Positions 1 to 12,889 of a stretch of DNA of 64,000 nt are shown here, piece by piece. The translations under genes and the position numbers were made by a program. Each line of letters starts with the position of its first letter. Within the stretch, counting starts at the first letter, position 1. The stretch comes from Rehmannia glutinosa (taxonomy: Eukaryota; Streptophyta; Magnoliopsida; Lamiales; Orobanchaceae). The stretch spans positions 55,812,659-55,876,658 of the forward strand of contig CM071932.1 in the NCBI GenBank assembly GCA_016081115.2, read 5' to 3'. Below the pieces are notes generated by a model. That model searched no databases. It saw only the letters and a list, made by a program, of their open reading frames with translations, and had not been told where the DNA came from.

Positions 1-407
1 TCCGACGTTGAAACATCGCTGCTCTCGAGCTGTTTCTTCATCAAGTTCAGGCAGCTCAATAAAGAAAGGGAAAGTTTCTTCAAATGCATCATCACGGACA
101 TATAGTATGGATTCCACCGTTACTCGTGCATGTGATGTGCCCGGTTGAGTGGAATCTGCTGCAGCTTTGGGAGCTGTCGTGCAGACGACTCGGTTTCAGC
201 TGGGCCTTGGTGAGTGGTTTGGCCACCGATCGAGCCTCATTTGTCTTAACAACTTCTTCGGCCTCAATGGATTCTCGCTAAGTGAATTTCTTGTTCTCAC
301 CGCACCATCGGCGTCATCGGAAGATGATGAGTATTGAAGGCTCGCTCATCATCAAAATTGAACGTTTGTCGAGCAGCCTTGAAGTCTGGCTTACTCGTAC
401 TGGGAAG

Positions 408-412
408 AACAT
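408..412. repeat. Target-site duplication of A, left copy (AACAT)
   Basis: The five bases AACAT immediately precede the TGTAGG end of A and are repeated at 14427-14431 after its CCTAACA end. This length is typical for copia integrase. Confidence 0.92.
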
Positions 413-1959
413 TGTAGGTCCCAAGGGGTGTAAGTGTAAGGTTTAGAAGGGGGGGTTGAATAAACCTTACCAAATTTTCGATTTAGTCCTTTTAAATCTA
501 CAGAGTTAATTCTACACAATTTGTGTCCTTGATGGATAGTCGAATTAGTCACTCAAGAGAGTTAATCTCTCTCAGACTCACTCGAGTTGTTGATGGAGCA
601 ACTCATTTGTTGGCTATAATTTAACTCAATTGTGGTTTTATATTCGGATGGAAGACTTAACACCCTTAAGTATGATTAAGCAAGATTTTAGAGTTTGATT
701 TAGTACTTATAAATTTTATCAAATGGATAGCAAATTTATCAATGAGATATAAGCGATTAAAAGTGCGAGAATTTAAATTTGAAATGTAAATGACACAATA
801 TAGTTTTTATAGAGGTTCAAAGATGGGGTAATTCTTCTACTCCTCTCTTCTCCAACTCCTGGAGGAATCCACTAGGTAATGATCGGTTTACAAAGTGGTA
901 CGGTCCAAATACAAGTCTTGATCACAACTTTTTGACTTGATCCTTTGGGACTCGATGGCCGGAGACGCTTGATCACTCACCAAGCTTAAGCACGACTCGG
1001 CCTTCTTCACAGGCATTGCTTTGCTACTACTGACTCACTTGCTCAAGCACTTTGGATTTGATCACGAAGCCCTCCAAAAGCTTAAGACTTGGTTCAGCCT
1101 TGAACCTTTCTACAATCCTTCCCGGAATGTAGACCCCTTGTTTTCGATATTTTCCTCTTCAAGCGATTGAAGTTCTCTTTTTCCTTCACGGGTAAGTGTT
1201 GGATTGATGTACTTGAAATGTAGGCTTGAGGATTGAGAATGTTTCGGTTTTTGATAAGCTTGTATATCTCACGAGTGTGTCATTCATCATTCTTCTCAAA
1301 CAAACTCCTCGGCCTTTTATAGTGAACTTTCAAAAATTTGCCCGTTGAAGAGATAGGCTCATTTTTGAAAGTCACTTTGCGATCGTTGGCTTGAGTTCTT
1401 GGAATTGCCATTTCCTCGTATGAATTGTTTTATCACTTTTTCGAGTTCGACACGGTGTAGTGCTTCCCATTGGTTCATTTCTTTTGCACGCTTCAGTGGA
1501 CCGAGCACTACAAGAAAGGTGGTATGGAGATATTACTTGTTTAAGTAAATCTCTTGATTTCGCGGCAACGGTTCTTTTTGATTATCTCGACTTGATCGCA
1601 TTTCCTTGCTTTCCCCAGGTGACTTAGAGTCACTTCCAATCATTGGATGACTCTTGTCACCGACTTGAGACTTGGCTTCTCTTGAGTTGACTTGATCGAT
1701 GTTCCACTCACCGCATCTCACCGCTTCTTCTTGATCGAGTTCTGTCGCTCTTCTTTTGCGACAAATCACTCAATTTGTCTCTCACAGAGTTTTCCTTCAA
1801 GTCTTGATTGTCTTCTTGCATGTTAGGGCGTAGGCGACTTAACTCGGCTTGGCCACTCTAATTGTTACAATACATTTTCTGACAAGAATTGGGGTGCCAA
1901 CTTTCTATTCTAAGTTTTACATGGCATTCATCAAAATCTAAACAATAAAATTCCTAACA
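413..1959 (-). repeat. Element A 3' LTR (1547 bp)
   Basis: This copy matches 12890-14426 along its whole length. On the coding strand it begins TGTTAGGAATTTTATTG directly after the polypurine tract and ends CTTGGGACCTACA. A TATA box lies on the minus strand at 1313-1321. Differences from the other LTR cluster at sites where element B has CAG or CTG. Confidence 0.93.
1313..1321 (-). promoter_or_regulatory. TATA box of A LTR (TATAAAAGG)
   Basis: TATAAAAGG on the minus strand is conserved at the same LTR position in the other A LTR (13778-13786), in B (24188-24196) and in both C LTRs (26163-26171 and 60865-60873, plus strand). Conservation in five LTR copies supports it as the core promoter. 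Confidence 0.8.
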
Positions 1960-1960
1960 A

Positions 1961-1973
1961 TTTCCCCCTTTTT
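1961..1973 (-). other. Polypurine tract of A
   Basis: On the coding strand this reads AAAAAGGGGGAAA, one base before the TG of the 3' LTR. It is the expected primer for plus-strand DNA synthesis. The related tract of C is at 60261-60276. Confidence 0.88.
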
Positions 1974-2239
1974 GATGATGCCAAAACTTAAATCATTCAA
2001 AGATGCAAACAAAGAATGATACATACTGAGATAGTGTATTGACATAGAATGTATGCGCGTGAGAATAGATCTGTTTATTGATCATATCATTTCTGTTCTT
2101 TTACACAATGTTTACAAGGTGTATCGAGCACATATTTGTCTATCCGAAAATAAAGAATTCATAACTTTATTACGAAGACTTACATAGTATTTATTTACAA
2201 GATAAAATACACGAAGGGTTGGACAAAGAACACTTCATC

Positions 2240-5200
2240 TCCTTATTTGTCTCTCTTCTTTCATCTTGATCAAGATCTTCTTCTTCTTTCTTTCTTCTTC
2301 TCGTCATCACCGCTTCTTTTTTCTTCTCATATGCCTTCCTGGCAGCCATCTCTTCTTAATCTTTCTGTCTCTCCTCCCATAGCTGAGTTTGTCTTTTGTT
2401 CTCTTCTTCTATTCTTTTTGCATACTCGGCGTTAGTTTTTGCCACTTTCAAATTAGCCACTTGGTCAAGTCAAGCCCTCAAAAGAGTAGATCCCTCCTTT
2501 CTTTCCCGGATCTACGTATTCAATATTCTTGGGCGGAGGCCTAGGTCCAAGCTTCTTCCTCCACTCATCGCTTTTCCCCTACCTGCGGGCGTATCTTTGT
2601 CTTTGGGGTCTTCTTCTTTTCGGTGAGTGCCGGCGGAGTGACCAGCAGAGTGACCATGGGTTGTCTGCCGCTGTCGGCCTTCTTCACATAATGTGAGACC
2701 CTTTTCCCAAGACAGTCCCAAGCTTGAGCCATGGACATATTTGCAAAGTATCCCTCGGACTCGAGCGTTTTGAATTCATCGATCGATCGTGGCTCTGTCC
2801 GACATCCGAGATGGCATAGGTGTCTCTCTCTTTGGAATGCCTCCGTGTTCTTTCAAGATGTTCATCACCCTGGCATCCATTCTTCCTTCCACTTCCTTCA
2901 TCCCCGCTTCAATTGATTTTCTCTTCTCGGCCATAGATACTGAGTGTTGGAGTGTTGGAGTGGCAGAGTCACCGGAGTTTCCGCTTATAATGTCATTTGT
3001 GATGAGGACCTTGTTGGGGGTTTGTGCAATCATCAATGTCACATCCGTTGATCCTTCCCCTCAACATGTTTTCCTTTCTTCGCATTTCAAGACTTCCTCG
3101 GTGATTTTCCCGACTCATTTGCTCCTTTCTTTTCGGCTTCAGATTTTCTTTGCTTTAAGGTATTCCTCTTCCCCTTTTTGGCATCATCAAAGGATAGAGG
3201 AACCCAGGGAACATCTTTGGCAAGCATGAAGTCGAAGTCTTCGATGGTTGAATTCTGCTTCAAGTCTGCTGCGTTGTATGCAAAGACGGAATTCGAGCGA
3301 GTAGTGTTGGATTCTCTGAAATCGGCTTCATCTCACCATGAGAAGGCTGAATTTTCTTGTCATGTGTTCTTCCAAACGTTGTAGATCATGTGTATGTTGC
3401 TCACGCAGCGCCTTGATCTCGGCGTGTGAGCTTCATGCATATGCTCAATGTGCTCTCTCGGCTTTGTCTTTGCATCGTATTTTCAGCTCTCCACACCACA
3501 GACTTATTGAACAATTGTTTGAAGTATCTCCTGTTCCACACGCATTGTTTCTTTCTTTGTTGCCACCATTCCCTTATCCGAATGGTATGGCTCTTAAATC
3601 GGTGTAAGGGTGGCATCTCTGTTGTCCAATCGCATGTCCAAAGAGGCTCGATGCCTCTCCATCCTTTCAATCTCAAAGCCAAAGAGTGCCTTGAACACTT
3701 CTCGAGCTACACAGTGATTCTTCTTCATTGCGGTGATGGCCATACATCATCGAAGTCATAATTATTTGGAACAATGGTGTGTTGGAAGAACAGGAGCTAG
3801 TCGTGATAGCGTGCTGTTCGTTTTTCGATTCTTCGTGGAGTTCGTATCTCCAAAAAAAGGAAAAGATTCTACAAAAGAATCATCACCGCCAACCGGGATC
3901 TGTTCGATGATGAGCGGTGCGCGTGATGTTCTTTTAGGAATCGATCTGCTGCAGCTTGAGGAGCCCGTGCGTGAGTACGTTGTTCATTTGGGTTACGTTG
4001 TGGGAGTAGACCTTACTGGCCGAGCCTCATTTGTCTTAATAGCTTCGTTGGTCTCGGTGATTTCTCCATTTCAGAGATGGCGGTCCTCGGCCTTATCGAG
4101 CGTCATCGGACGATGATGAGATTTCCATAGGTGGCTCATCATCAAAATTAAAGGTTTGACAAGTAGTCTTGGGATCGGACTTGCTCGTGCTTGGAACATC
4201 CCGGTGAGTCTTTTGGATTTGTCATGGGGGATGACTCAAACTTCTTCTTCGCCTTCCGATCCCGGAAAAGTGACATCGGGGTTGTCCGGGAATCATGAAG
4301 TGCGCGATCTCCTTCTCGGATGGGTCGATGATACCAGGAGGGATGTTCTCTACTTGATTGTTTTACCCCGGGAAGTCTCAACCTCCCGTGGGCCTTCATT
4401 TCCTCCGGCGGTCTCTCTTTGCTGCGAGGTTTGGTCCTCCTTTCGACAAAGTGCCGGTGTCTTAGGGTCTTCTATAATGGCATCCATTGGAGTCTCAACC
4501 CCATGGATTGCACTTTCATCGCCAGTGTTAACTCCCGGTCGTCCTTCCTCAGTGCCTCGATCGCATCGGCGGCGTCATTAGCCTTCAGAGAGCGGTTGTC
4601 ACCTCGGTGAGACGAGTCTCAACTGTCTCGAGCTTCGTTGATGGAAACTTGCTTTGTTCTTCTTGTGTTTGAGTTTTCTCTACTTCGCCTCCTACATTCT
4701 TCGTGGAGTCATCTGCGCAGATCCTCCGACCTTGCTTTGCAGTGGAGGAGTTTCCCCCTCGGTGGCGCACCACCGAGTGACTTGGAATGGGGTCACTCGT
4801 CTCCAAGCTCTGGTGTTCCGATTGATTGCTCGGCCGTTGGGGCGGTGGTAGCACACCTTCAATAGGGGTTGGCTCGGACTGGGGTCCCCACTATCCCGGT
4901 TTCATCGCCACTCCTTATGCCTTCTTCTCGAGTGACCTGGGAAGTGGTAGCAAAGAACAACAGTGGCTATTATTCTTGAACCACTCCCATTGGATCGATT
5001 TCACCTGTGATCCGGAGGACTCTCCTGGTCCCTCCATTAATCTTTGCTCGTGAAGGATTCTTGATTCGTGCAATGCTTGCTGCATTTGCAACTCTTCGTC
5101 GCGGCGCAGCATTCTCCGGTTCCTCGTCACTATCGGAGAAGACATCAAGGAGAGGATGTGTGTGTTACGCGGGTGGGAGATAGGCGGATGCTTGCCTTCT

Positions 5201-6729
5201 CTCGTGCTTCGGCTTCTTGACTTGCTTTTCTCTCTCCTTGTCCTTGTATATCTCGCAGGATGTCGGCAATTGTCTTCATCCGAGCTGGGAGCACGATGAG
5301 TTAATCAAGGAAATTTAGCGATTCCTCCTCTTCTTCTATGAACTCAGGCCATTGGAACTGTTCCTTGACTTGCTCAACTTCCATTTCCTCCACTCACGCA
5401 GACGATTTTGGATGTCCGGGTAAGGTGGAGATATGATCATTACATCACTATCCGCCTTGGTAGGTTCTTCTTGTGCTTGTTGTGTGTGAGCTACAATCGT
5501 GTCTTCGGGTTGCCTCTGATCGCTTCGGCAGAGACTTGGCTTTGTTTCATCAACTACATCCGGAGACTCTACTTCTTGATAGTCTCCGGTATTTGTGCTA
5601 GCCGAGTAATCGACTCATTTGGTTTCTCCTGTTCGGACCGCTTTACAAGTCTTCTTCGTCTCTTAGTTTGTACGGAGGGATTTTCGGTTCGAGAGACGGT
5701 GTCCTCTCGAGTCTTGGGTGGTGGGGTAGGTGCGGTGTTTGTTTCGAGGAGTGGCCGTCTTGGCTTGTCGGTTCTCCTCTTTTTGACGATCGGAGAAGGA
5801 ATTTGGGAGTCCTTCTCGACCGCCGCCGCAGGGGCGGGGACATGGCTGGCCAGGCGGGAGCATTTGGTTTTCTTTCTTTGCAGGGGCGTGATCTTCTTAG
5901 CGGTGCGGGCGACTTTTCTTTTGGAGAGGAGAGGAATTTGTATCTTCGGGTGGTGATTCCCCTCACTGGTGTCGCTCTCTTGGCGTAAGCTCGCTTCGAG
6001 CGCCGAGAGAGGTTAGCTCTGAACATCCTCTTGTTAACATGGAAAGCCTTCCCATGTCTAAGAGGGACTCCTTTTACCTCCAATAGCCGGCCAATCACTA
6101 GGCCATATCCTAGGGATCCTCCAAATGACCCATCTTCTTTGAAGGACTTGTTCCCACGTTCGGGCAGAGTCTGCTTTGTAGATAAACTCAGCCCAGTTTA
6201 TCTTCTTTTCCTCGATGATTGCAGCCCATCACAATCAGCTTTGCCTTTTTGTGAGTTGGTCAAAGTCGCCAAATTTGATGTCGATACACTTGGCAACTAT
6301 GTCCAACAATTTGTGATAATCCTCCTTCAGAGTCTCTTGTTTGTGTATATTATTTTGTCGGCAATGTCGGACTTGGCTATTTCTTTCCATGCGTCACCCA
6401 AGTTTACATCGCCTCTTTAATCTCGGATGCTCCTTGGCTGGTAGTGAGCAATATTCACCAAATCTTGGCGGTGATAGTCACCGCTTTCCGTGAGCAGATG
6501 ACTTGATTCCTTCATCGTGAATCTCGGCATTCACGTAGAATTATGCGACCTCCTCCACGTAGGTCATCGGATATTCTAGTGTTAGAAACGGTTTTAGCCG
6601 GACGTTTCCAACTTTCGGCGATTTTCTTTACCAGGGTGTCGTCGGACCGCTTCACCATTCCGTCGAAATCCACCGTCGAACGGTGTGGATTTGCTTTCCC
6701 AACTTGGTAAAGTCATAAGTTGGTGCCAT
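2240..6729 (-). pseudogene. Element A third ORF (post-pol ORF3), broken
   Basis: The ATG is at 6727-6729, aligned with the ORF3 start codons of B (17109) and C (51763). Visible parts: an N-terminal region related to the 'putative plant transposon protein' family; a block with LRHGKAFHVNKRMFRANLS near 6000-6080, also present in B; a long acidic, Ser/Ala/Glu/Pro-rich middle; and a Lys/Glu/Arg-rich C-terminal coiled-coil-like end near 2240-2530 containing NIEYVDPGK, matching the C copy near 59790. The third ORF of Sireviruses is often called envelope-like, but I see no signal peptide or transmembrane segment and its role is unknown. Frameshifts are frequent, many at CAG/CTG-type sites. Confidence 0.65.
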
Positions 6730-7299
6730 TTCTCAGAATAATTTCAAGGAAAAACTCAGAAAATGATTTGAAGATCGATAGGGTTTCGAGAGTATTTTGC
6801 CTTTGCTTTTGAGAGAATGAGATGAACAATTTTTAGAAGTGTGAGAGAGAAACGGACGAAAATGGTTTAAATATGGTTTATGAAAGGACGTGCGGAGACG
6901 GTTTTAAATTGTGATCGAAATCAACGGCTTGGATTTCGTGACGCATATTGAGCGATTCATGTCTCGTATTTAATGCGGCAAAGCATTTATATCCAATCAT
7001 AGGCTTGGTGTGCGGCTTTATGTCCGTACACATCATCATTATCTTTGACGTGTTCCTTAAAACATTCCCGCTTTCAGTCCAAGACGATGCGTTTTTGTCC
7101 CATTGCTTATAAGTTATTCAAAACTTATCCCTTAGCCGATTTAACTATACTTCTCACGATTCTCTTAGTGACTCAAACTATCGGTGACTTGGTGTAAGAT
7201 GACTTTCCTATCTGGTGATTTTCGAAGTGATTTTTGTTTTCAGCTCTTTTTCACCTCCTTTTCTGTTCCATTTCTTTTCTTTGATTTTTCGTGTCTCGA
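6730..7299 (-). promoter_or_regulatory. Spacer between pol and ORF3 of A (candidate ORF3 promoter, degraded)
   Basis: No ORF is supported here. The sequence aligns with the B spacer (17110-17665) and the C spacer (51213-51762). It keeps the ATTGGATATAAATGC block (around 6980-6995, minus strand) and a partial TGACGT near 7047. The TATATA of B and C is changed to a weaker AT-rich stretch. Confidence 0.45.
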
Positions 7300-7990
7300 C
7301 TTAGCTCAATTAGCCCCAACTCATGTTTGAGTTCTTCAAATCTTGACTCACATGGTTTTGTGAAGATGTCGGCTAATTGTTTATCGGTTGAGATATATTC
7401 CAGGATGATGTCCTTCTTTTCAACATGATCTCTTATGAAGTGATATCTCGACATCAATATGTTTTGTTCTTGAGTGCAACACAGATTTTGAGTGATTGCA
7501 ATTGCACTTGTGTTATCACACATGATTGGAATTTCTTTTTCTTCAACTTCATAATCTCTCATTCTTTGTCTCATCCATAGGACTTGGGCAACAACTTGTT
7601 TGCCAGCCTATGTATTCCATTTTCATTTGTAGAGGTGGCTATTGAGTTTTGCTTCTTGCTAAACCAGGAAATTAGTCTGTTTCTAGCATTTGACATGTGC
7701 CTGAAGTGCTCTTCCCGTCCACTCGCATCCAAAGATAGTCGAGAATCGAATATCCAATTAGCTTGAATCCACCTTCCTTTGGATACCATAGTCCTACTTC
7801 TTGGCTTCCTTTTAAGTATCTCAATATTCTCTTAGTCTTTGTCATATGGCTCTCTTTTGGAGCATTGAAATCTTGCACATACACCAACAAAAAAAGTGAT
7901 GTCCGGCCTGCTAGCTGTTGTGAGATAGAGCAATGATCCAATAAGTGCTCAGATCTTATTTGATCTACTGTGCTTGCCATTTGCATCCAT
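7300..7990 (-). pseudogene. Element A RNase H domain
   Basis: This is the C-terminal end of the copia polyprotein. Recognisable parts are WYPKEGGFKLIGYS, the IMCDNTSAIAITQN block carrying the conserved Asp, and the end of pol with DKQLADIFTKP. The domain degrades the RNA strand of the RNA:DNA hybrid. It is split by frameshifts near 7575 and 7680; the B copy (17666-18300) is almost continuous, so the frame was intact in the ancestor. Confidence 0.85.
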
Positions 7991-8960
7991 GTCCATTTTG
8001 ATCGATGTGTTCATTGGTATTTTTGTAAGACTTCTCCTCCATACCAAATTTCTTCATTAAATCTCTCCGGTGTATTTTGTTTGACTTATGAAGGTTCCAT
8101 CCTTCATTGTTTCACTTGAAGTCCAAGGAAGAATGTCGGCTCTCCCATCATGCTCATTTCAAATTTACTTTGCATGAGGTTTGAAAATTTTTCACACTGA
8201 CTCTTTGTTAGTGGATCCAAAAATGATGTCATCCACATATATTTGAACAAGCAAAGATACTCTTCTTGTCTTGAATTTGAAAAGTGTTCTATCTACTTTT
8301 CCTTTAGTGAATCCATTTTCGATTAGGAATTGTGACAGGGTATCATACCATGCTCTGGGTGCCTGTTTCAATCCATACAGGGCTTTCTTGAGTTTGTATA
8401 CCTTGTCTCCTAGAGTCTTCTCGCTCAAATCCTCGGAGGTTGTTCAACATACACTTCTTCTTCCAATAAGCCATTTAGGAATGCACTTTTTACATCCATT
8501 TGATATACAATGAAGTTCTTGTGAGTCGCATAGGCAAGAAACATCCTTATAGCTTCCAATCTTGCTACAGAGCAAATGTTTCATCAAAATCTATCCCTTC
8601 TTCTTGGCAATATCCTTTGGCCACTAGTATTGCTTTGTTTCTTACCACGTAACCTTCCACGTTCATCTTATTTCGAACACCCATTTGGTTCCAATGACAT
8701 TTTGATGTATGGGTCTTTGCACTAGTTCCCATACTTTATTTCTCTCAAATTGATTCACTCTTCTTGCATGGCTTGAATCCAATGTGTGTCATCCAAATGC
8801 TTGTGACACATCTTTTGGCTCTATTTGCGAGATGAAGCATGTGAACATTGCTTCTTGTTGAGTTCGGATCTTGTCTTGACACCTTCTCTTATATCTCCAA
8901 TGACAAGTTTCGTGGATGGTCTCTCAGCCATCTTACATCAGGTTGGAGTAAGTTAGCTGG
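7990..8960 (-). pseudogene. Element A reverse transcriptase domain
   Basis: The copia RT is identified by KLKKALYGLKQAPRAWYD followed about 50 residues later by the catalytic YVDDIIFGSTNKE (8192-8428). The finger region TFALVARLEAI...AHKNF and the upstream NVIGTKWVF-type block are recognisable upstream (about 8500-8800), but frameshifted. Confidence 0.85.
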
Positions 8961-8999
8961 TTGATCGACGGTTTGTGTTTCTTTGTGGTCGCTCTCTCG

Positions 9000-10168
9000 T
9001 AATCACTTAGCCGCAAATTTTCCGGCCGTTTTTGAGATTGACTATCTCATCTTCTTCTCGAATTGATAATTCGGCTCGAACTTTAGCATAGGGACTCTTC
9101 GTATGGTTGGATGTTTCACTTATCGGTGACTCTTCAATGTCTTCTCCATTTATGTTTGGCTCATCAAATACCACATGAATGGATTCTTCCGCAACCATAG
9201 TCCTTTTGTTGAGTATTTCAGAAGGCTTTGCTTTTTGAGTATCCCAAGAAGATACCTTCATCACTTTAGCATCAAAAGCCTTTAGATTGTCTTTGCCATT
9301 GTTGTGAATGAAGCATTTACATCCAAATATTCTCAAATATGAAACATTTGGTTTTCTTCCCGCCCGATCTCATAGGGAGTCTTTGTCATTTGTCTGTTTA
9401 TCATACATCTTTGTTTTGGGTGTAGCAAGTTGTGTTGATTGCTTCACCCCAAAATCTTTTTGGTAACTCGCTTCACTAACATGGTCCTTTGCTTCTTTGA
9501 GGGTTCTATTTCTTCTTTCTTTCGCAACTCCATTCTTTGTGGAGTCCTTGTTGTCGATAGTTCATGACCAATACCATTTTCAATACAATCGAGTTATTAT
9601 TCCATTGACAAACTCGGTTCCTCCGTCTCGATCTTATTTTGATAATGGTTTGACTCTTCTCGTTTTGAATCCTCTTCATCACCTCGTGGTAGTTTTTGTA
9701 GAGTTTCTTTTCTTCTTACACATGAAAATTGTCCATGTGTATCTTGAGTAGTCATCTACTACCACCAAGGTGTATTTCTTTCCACTTATCTTTGGCGGGT
9801 TCCATGGGCCAAATAGATCCATACGGCGGTGCAATATTCTTGTTGAGGATGGGCATGTCTTTTCTTTAAATGACGACTTGATTTGTTTTCCCTTCGACAT
9901 GCGTCACATATACTCTCCTTCTTGTACACTCGAGTCCTGGGAAGTCCTTCCACAAGATGACTTCTTGCAAGTTTGTTGATCGTTTTGAAATTCGGGATGA
10001 CTCGGCTTTTTGTGCCACGCCAACTTGATTCAAATTTGTGCTCTTTGCAAGTAGACAGGAGTCTTTGGGTGTTGCAGTTGACCAATCCACTACATACATA
10101 TTTTTTTGTCTACATCCTTGCAGCACCACTTCATTTGATTCAATATCTTTGATTTGGCATATGCCCAT
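9000..10168 (-). pseudogene. Element A integrase region (GAG-pre-integrase and core)
   Basis: From right to left on the plus strand: the pre-integrase block NMYVVDWSTATP and a WHKK...SH zinc-binding start (around 10000-10100); CDAC-type cysteines; RMDLFGPW and VVVDDYSRYTW with a first catalytic Asp (9679-9900); then GRKPN...FGCKCFIHNNGKDNLKAFDAK (about 9250-9370). It inserts the cDNA into the host chromosome. Frameshifts interrupt it. Confidence 0.82.
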
Positions 10169-10370
10169 GTTGAATCCAACATTGTATCCCTTGTCACAAA
10201 GTTGACTGATGCTTAGTAAATTGAAGTTTAGTCCTTCAACATATGCAACATCTGTGATTTCTAGTCCATTCCTCTTGATGGATCCAATGCCTCTTATTTC
10301 ACCTGGAGCTTCATTTCCTCCAAATATGACTTTTGCTCCTTTAACTTCCTTGAATTTTGACAGATTTCTT

Positions 10371-10619
10371 TTATTTCATGTCATATGTCCGGGAATGACC
10401 ACTATCCATGTACCAGGTTCCTTGGCACTCACATTCCTTGAACCCGCAATCAAGGAAATTAAGTTTTAGGTACCCATGCTTGTGCGGGTCCCGAGGGGTT
10501 AGAATTATAAGATGATCCAACCAACCTATAGCCAAATGATTTGACTCTAAGGGGTTGCCATCTATCAGTGCCATAATCATAATTAATCCTGGCAAATTGC
10601 TTGGGGATTTTAGGTTCAT
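10371..10619 (-). pseudogene. Element A protease region
   Basis: The aspartic protease active site is visible as GTWYMDSG near 10400. The same motif appears as WYMDSGCSRHMT in B and C. A preceding block (GWLDHLI or its other frame) matches the linker that precedes the protease in B. Confidence 0.8.
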
Positions 10620-11163
10620 ACAAATTGTCTCTTTTGTCAGTATGCTCGCATATAAGTTTTAGCAATTGCCTTCCTTAGGTAATTGTGGTGTTTTTTAGTG
10701 TAGTGCCTAGGTGCATATGTGTCTTTGATGAAAGCTCTTATGCTTTTGGAATGGCCTTTCTTTGAGTTCTAGGCCTTTGCCATTTGGGCTTATATTCCAT
10801 AAGTCTATCTTTGATAGTTCACATTATTCCAATCACTTGGCTTGGATATTTTCTACCATTCCCATTATATGTATTTCTTTTATGGATTTTTAAGGGTTTT
10901 TGGTAGCTCGCTTCTTCTTTCTGAGTATTTTCTATTTGGAGTTTTTGAGGACTCATTTGAATCTCTTTCTATTATGTCCTTTCAAAGACACTCAATTTGT
11001 TTTTCTTTTTTCTTTATAACCAAGGCGGTTTGCTTATTATTGTGCTTTGGAGCGAATGTGTGTGCAACATTTATAGTTTTGGATTTTTCAGACTCTTCAT
11101 GACTTGAAGATCCTTTTTCCAAGATTACTCTTGAGGTTTGACATAGCATAGAGGAATTAAATC

Positions 11164-12760
11164 CTAAGCCTTTGTCTTGTCTCCACATTCTCTTTGACTC
11201 ATAATAAGATCATCCAATGATTTAGATGCCTTAGTGAATGAGGCAATAACATTCTTGAGGTCATTCTCCTCTTTTCTATAGCAGCAATTTCTCGCTATTA
11301 ATTTAGCATTTTCAGCCTTTAAACTTTTATTCTCATTAGCTATTTGACTTAGAGTACTCAGCTCCTTAGTCAGCTTTGAGTTTTGACTTTTGAGTAGGTT
11401 GTTTTCCTCATTCAATAGTGTGTGTGAGGATTTAATGTGTTCAAAATCTTTCATCATTTTGCCTAATGAATCATAAAGATCGAGTGGGTGATGAAGTGTG
11501 TGTGTCGATCACTATCACTAGTGTCTCGAGTTTGTTGAGTTAGATTGTACCTCATCTTCTTGATCTTGTTCTTTGGCCATCAAGCAGATCGGGCTTCTTC
11601 TTGAGTCACTTGAGTAGTCACCTTCATCGCTTGCTCTACGACTGTTGTTTCTCTTGACTTGTTGTCTCGTGATCTCTGCGCAGCTATCATTGCCTTTTTC
11701 CTTTCTTGTCTTCTTTTCTCGTACTTGCTGACTACGAGGATATGAGCAATCAATGGCATAGTGACCTGGTTGTCTCTGATTCCAACATAGATATTCAGCC
11801 TTTTGATCACTCTTTCCATTCTTGAGTTGTCACCCTTTGATATTCAACTTTTTGATGATCTGTTCTCTTGGTTGGCCTATCTTCCCTTGATTTTGAGGGA
11901 GCCGAGTGTCTTCTCGGAAGATTCACCCTTTCCTCTCTTGTAGTTCTTATTAAAGAACTTGTTGAATCTTTTAACCATCGGGCTATTTCTTTCGGGTCAA
12001 TGACTTCTTTGACCTCGACTCTCTTCCCATCTTTAACAATTAGAGCAAATTGTTTTGGGTACAAATTGTCTCTTCCTGGTCTTTTCTTCTCGGCTCAAAC
12101 TCATAGGCTTTGAGGTCCGAGAATAACTCATGGTTGGATGTCTTTGATAGGTCCATGGAATGTCTCGTGCCATGACCTTCATTTCCCATTCATTTGGAAG
12201 ATATTTTAGGATTTTCATACACATTTCCTTCTCGTGTATATTCCTTTCCAAGTGCAGATAGCTCATTTGTGATTTCGTGAACCGAGCATCCAGTTGATCC
12301 AGGTTTTCTCCGAGATCATTTTGAAGTTCTCAAATTTTTGTACAACCACCGATAGTTTGTTTTCTTTGATTTGCTCGAGCCTTCACAAATCAATGTCACT
12401 TGTCCTGCATTTCCTTAGCCATTTTGCAAGATTTGACTTTATTGAACATGGCTTTGTCCAAGGTTTTGTACAGAGGATGTCCTTGGCTACATTGTCCAGG
12501 TTGTACCTTTTTTCGTCATCATTTGTCCACTCGGTTCTTGGTTTTTCAACCATGGTAGTCCGGGAGCAAAGATCTTCTTCTCCTTCACCGCAACTCTTCG
12601 CATACAATTTTGTGTTCACCTTTAATATTTGTAGAGGCCCATCTTCTATCACTATCCACATCTCATCATGTAATGCCGATAGATGAGCTCGCATACGAAT
12701 TTTCCAATCATCAAATTCTTCAATAGTGAACATAGGAATGCGTGTTAGATTTGCTTCCAT
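11164..12760 (-). pseudogene. Element A Gag
   Basis: The ATG at 12758-12760 begins MEANLTRIPMFTIEEFDDWK, shared with B. The order is an N-terminal capsid-like (UBN2/DUF4219-type) region, a zinc-knuckle region at 11746-11787, and a coiled coil at 11164-11457 rich in Leu/Asn/Lys/Glu. In frame the knuckle reads CWNQRQPGHYAIDC, so the second cysteine is missing; B has CWNCRQPGHFAIDC. The change lies at a GCAG site, as do many differences in A. Several frameshifts break the ORF. Gag forms the virus-like particle that packages the RNA. Confidence 0.85.
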
Positions 12761-12874
12761 GATAATAACTTTTAATGATAGAAAAGAGTTTTGAAATCTT
12801 AAGTACTAAAGCAGACTTTGAAAAGTTTGGAGATCTAGTTCAAGAACCGGTGCGGAGGGTTCAGTGAACCAACC

Positions 12875-12886
12875 GCTCCGATACCA
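12875..12886 (-). other. Primer-binding site of A (tRNA-iMet type)
   Basis: The coding strand reads TGGTATCGGAGC three bases after the 5' LTR. It matches the standard plant initiator-Met PBS TGGTATCAGAGC except for one base, and that base lies in a CAG. Confidence 0.85.
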
Positions 12887-12889
12887 CTT

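Noticed and set aside
5408..5988. Plus-strand open frames of 182 and 106 residues in element A
   Set aside because: They lie opposite ORF3 of A, whose minus-strand reading is conserved in B and C. The plus-strand frames are not conserved.
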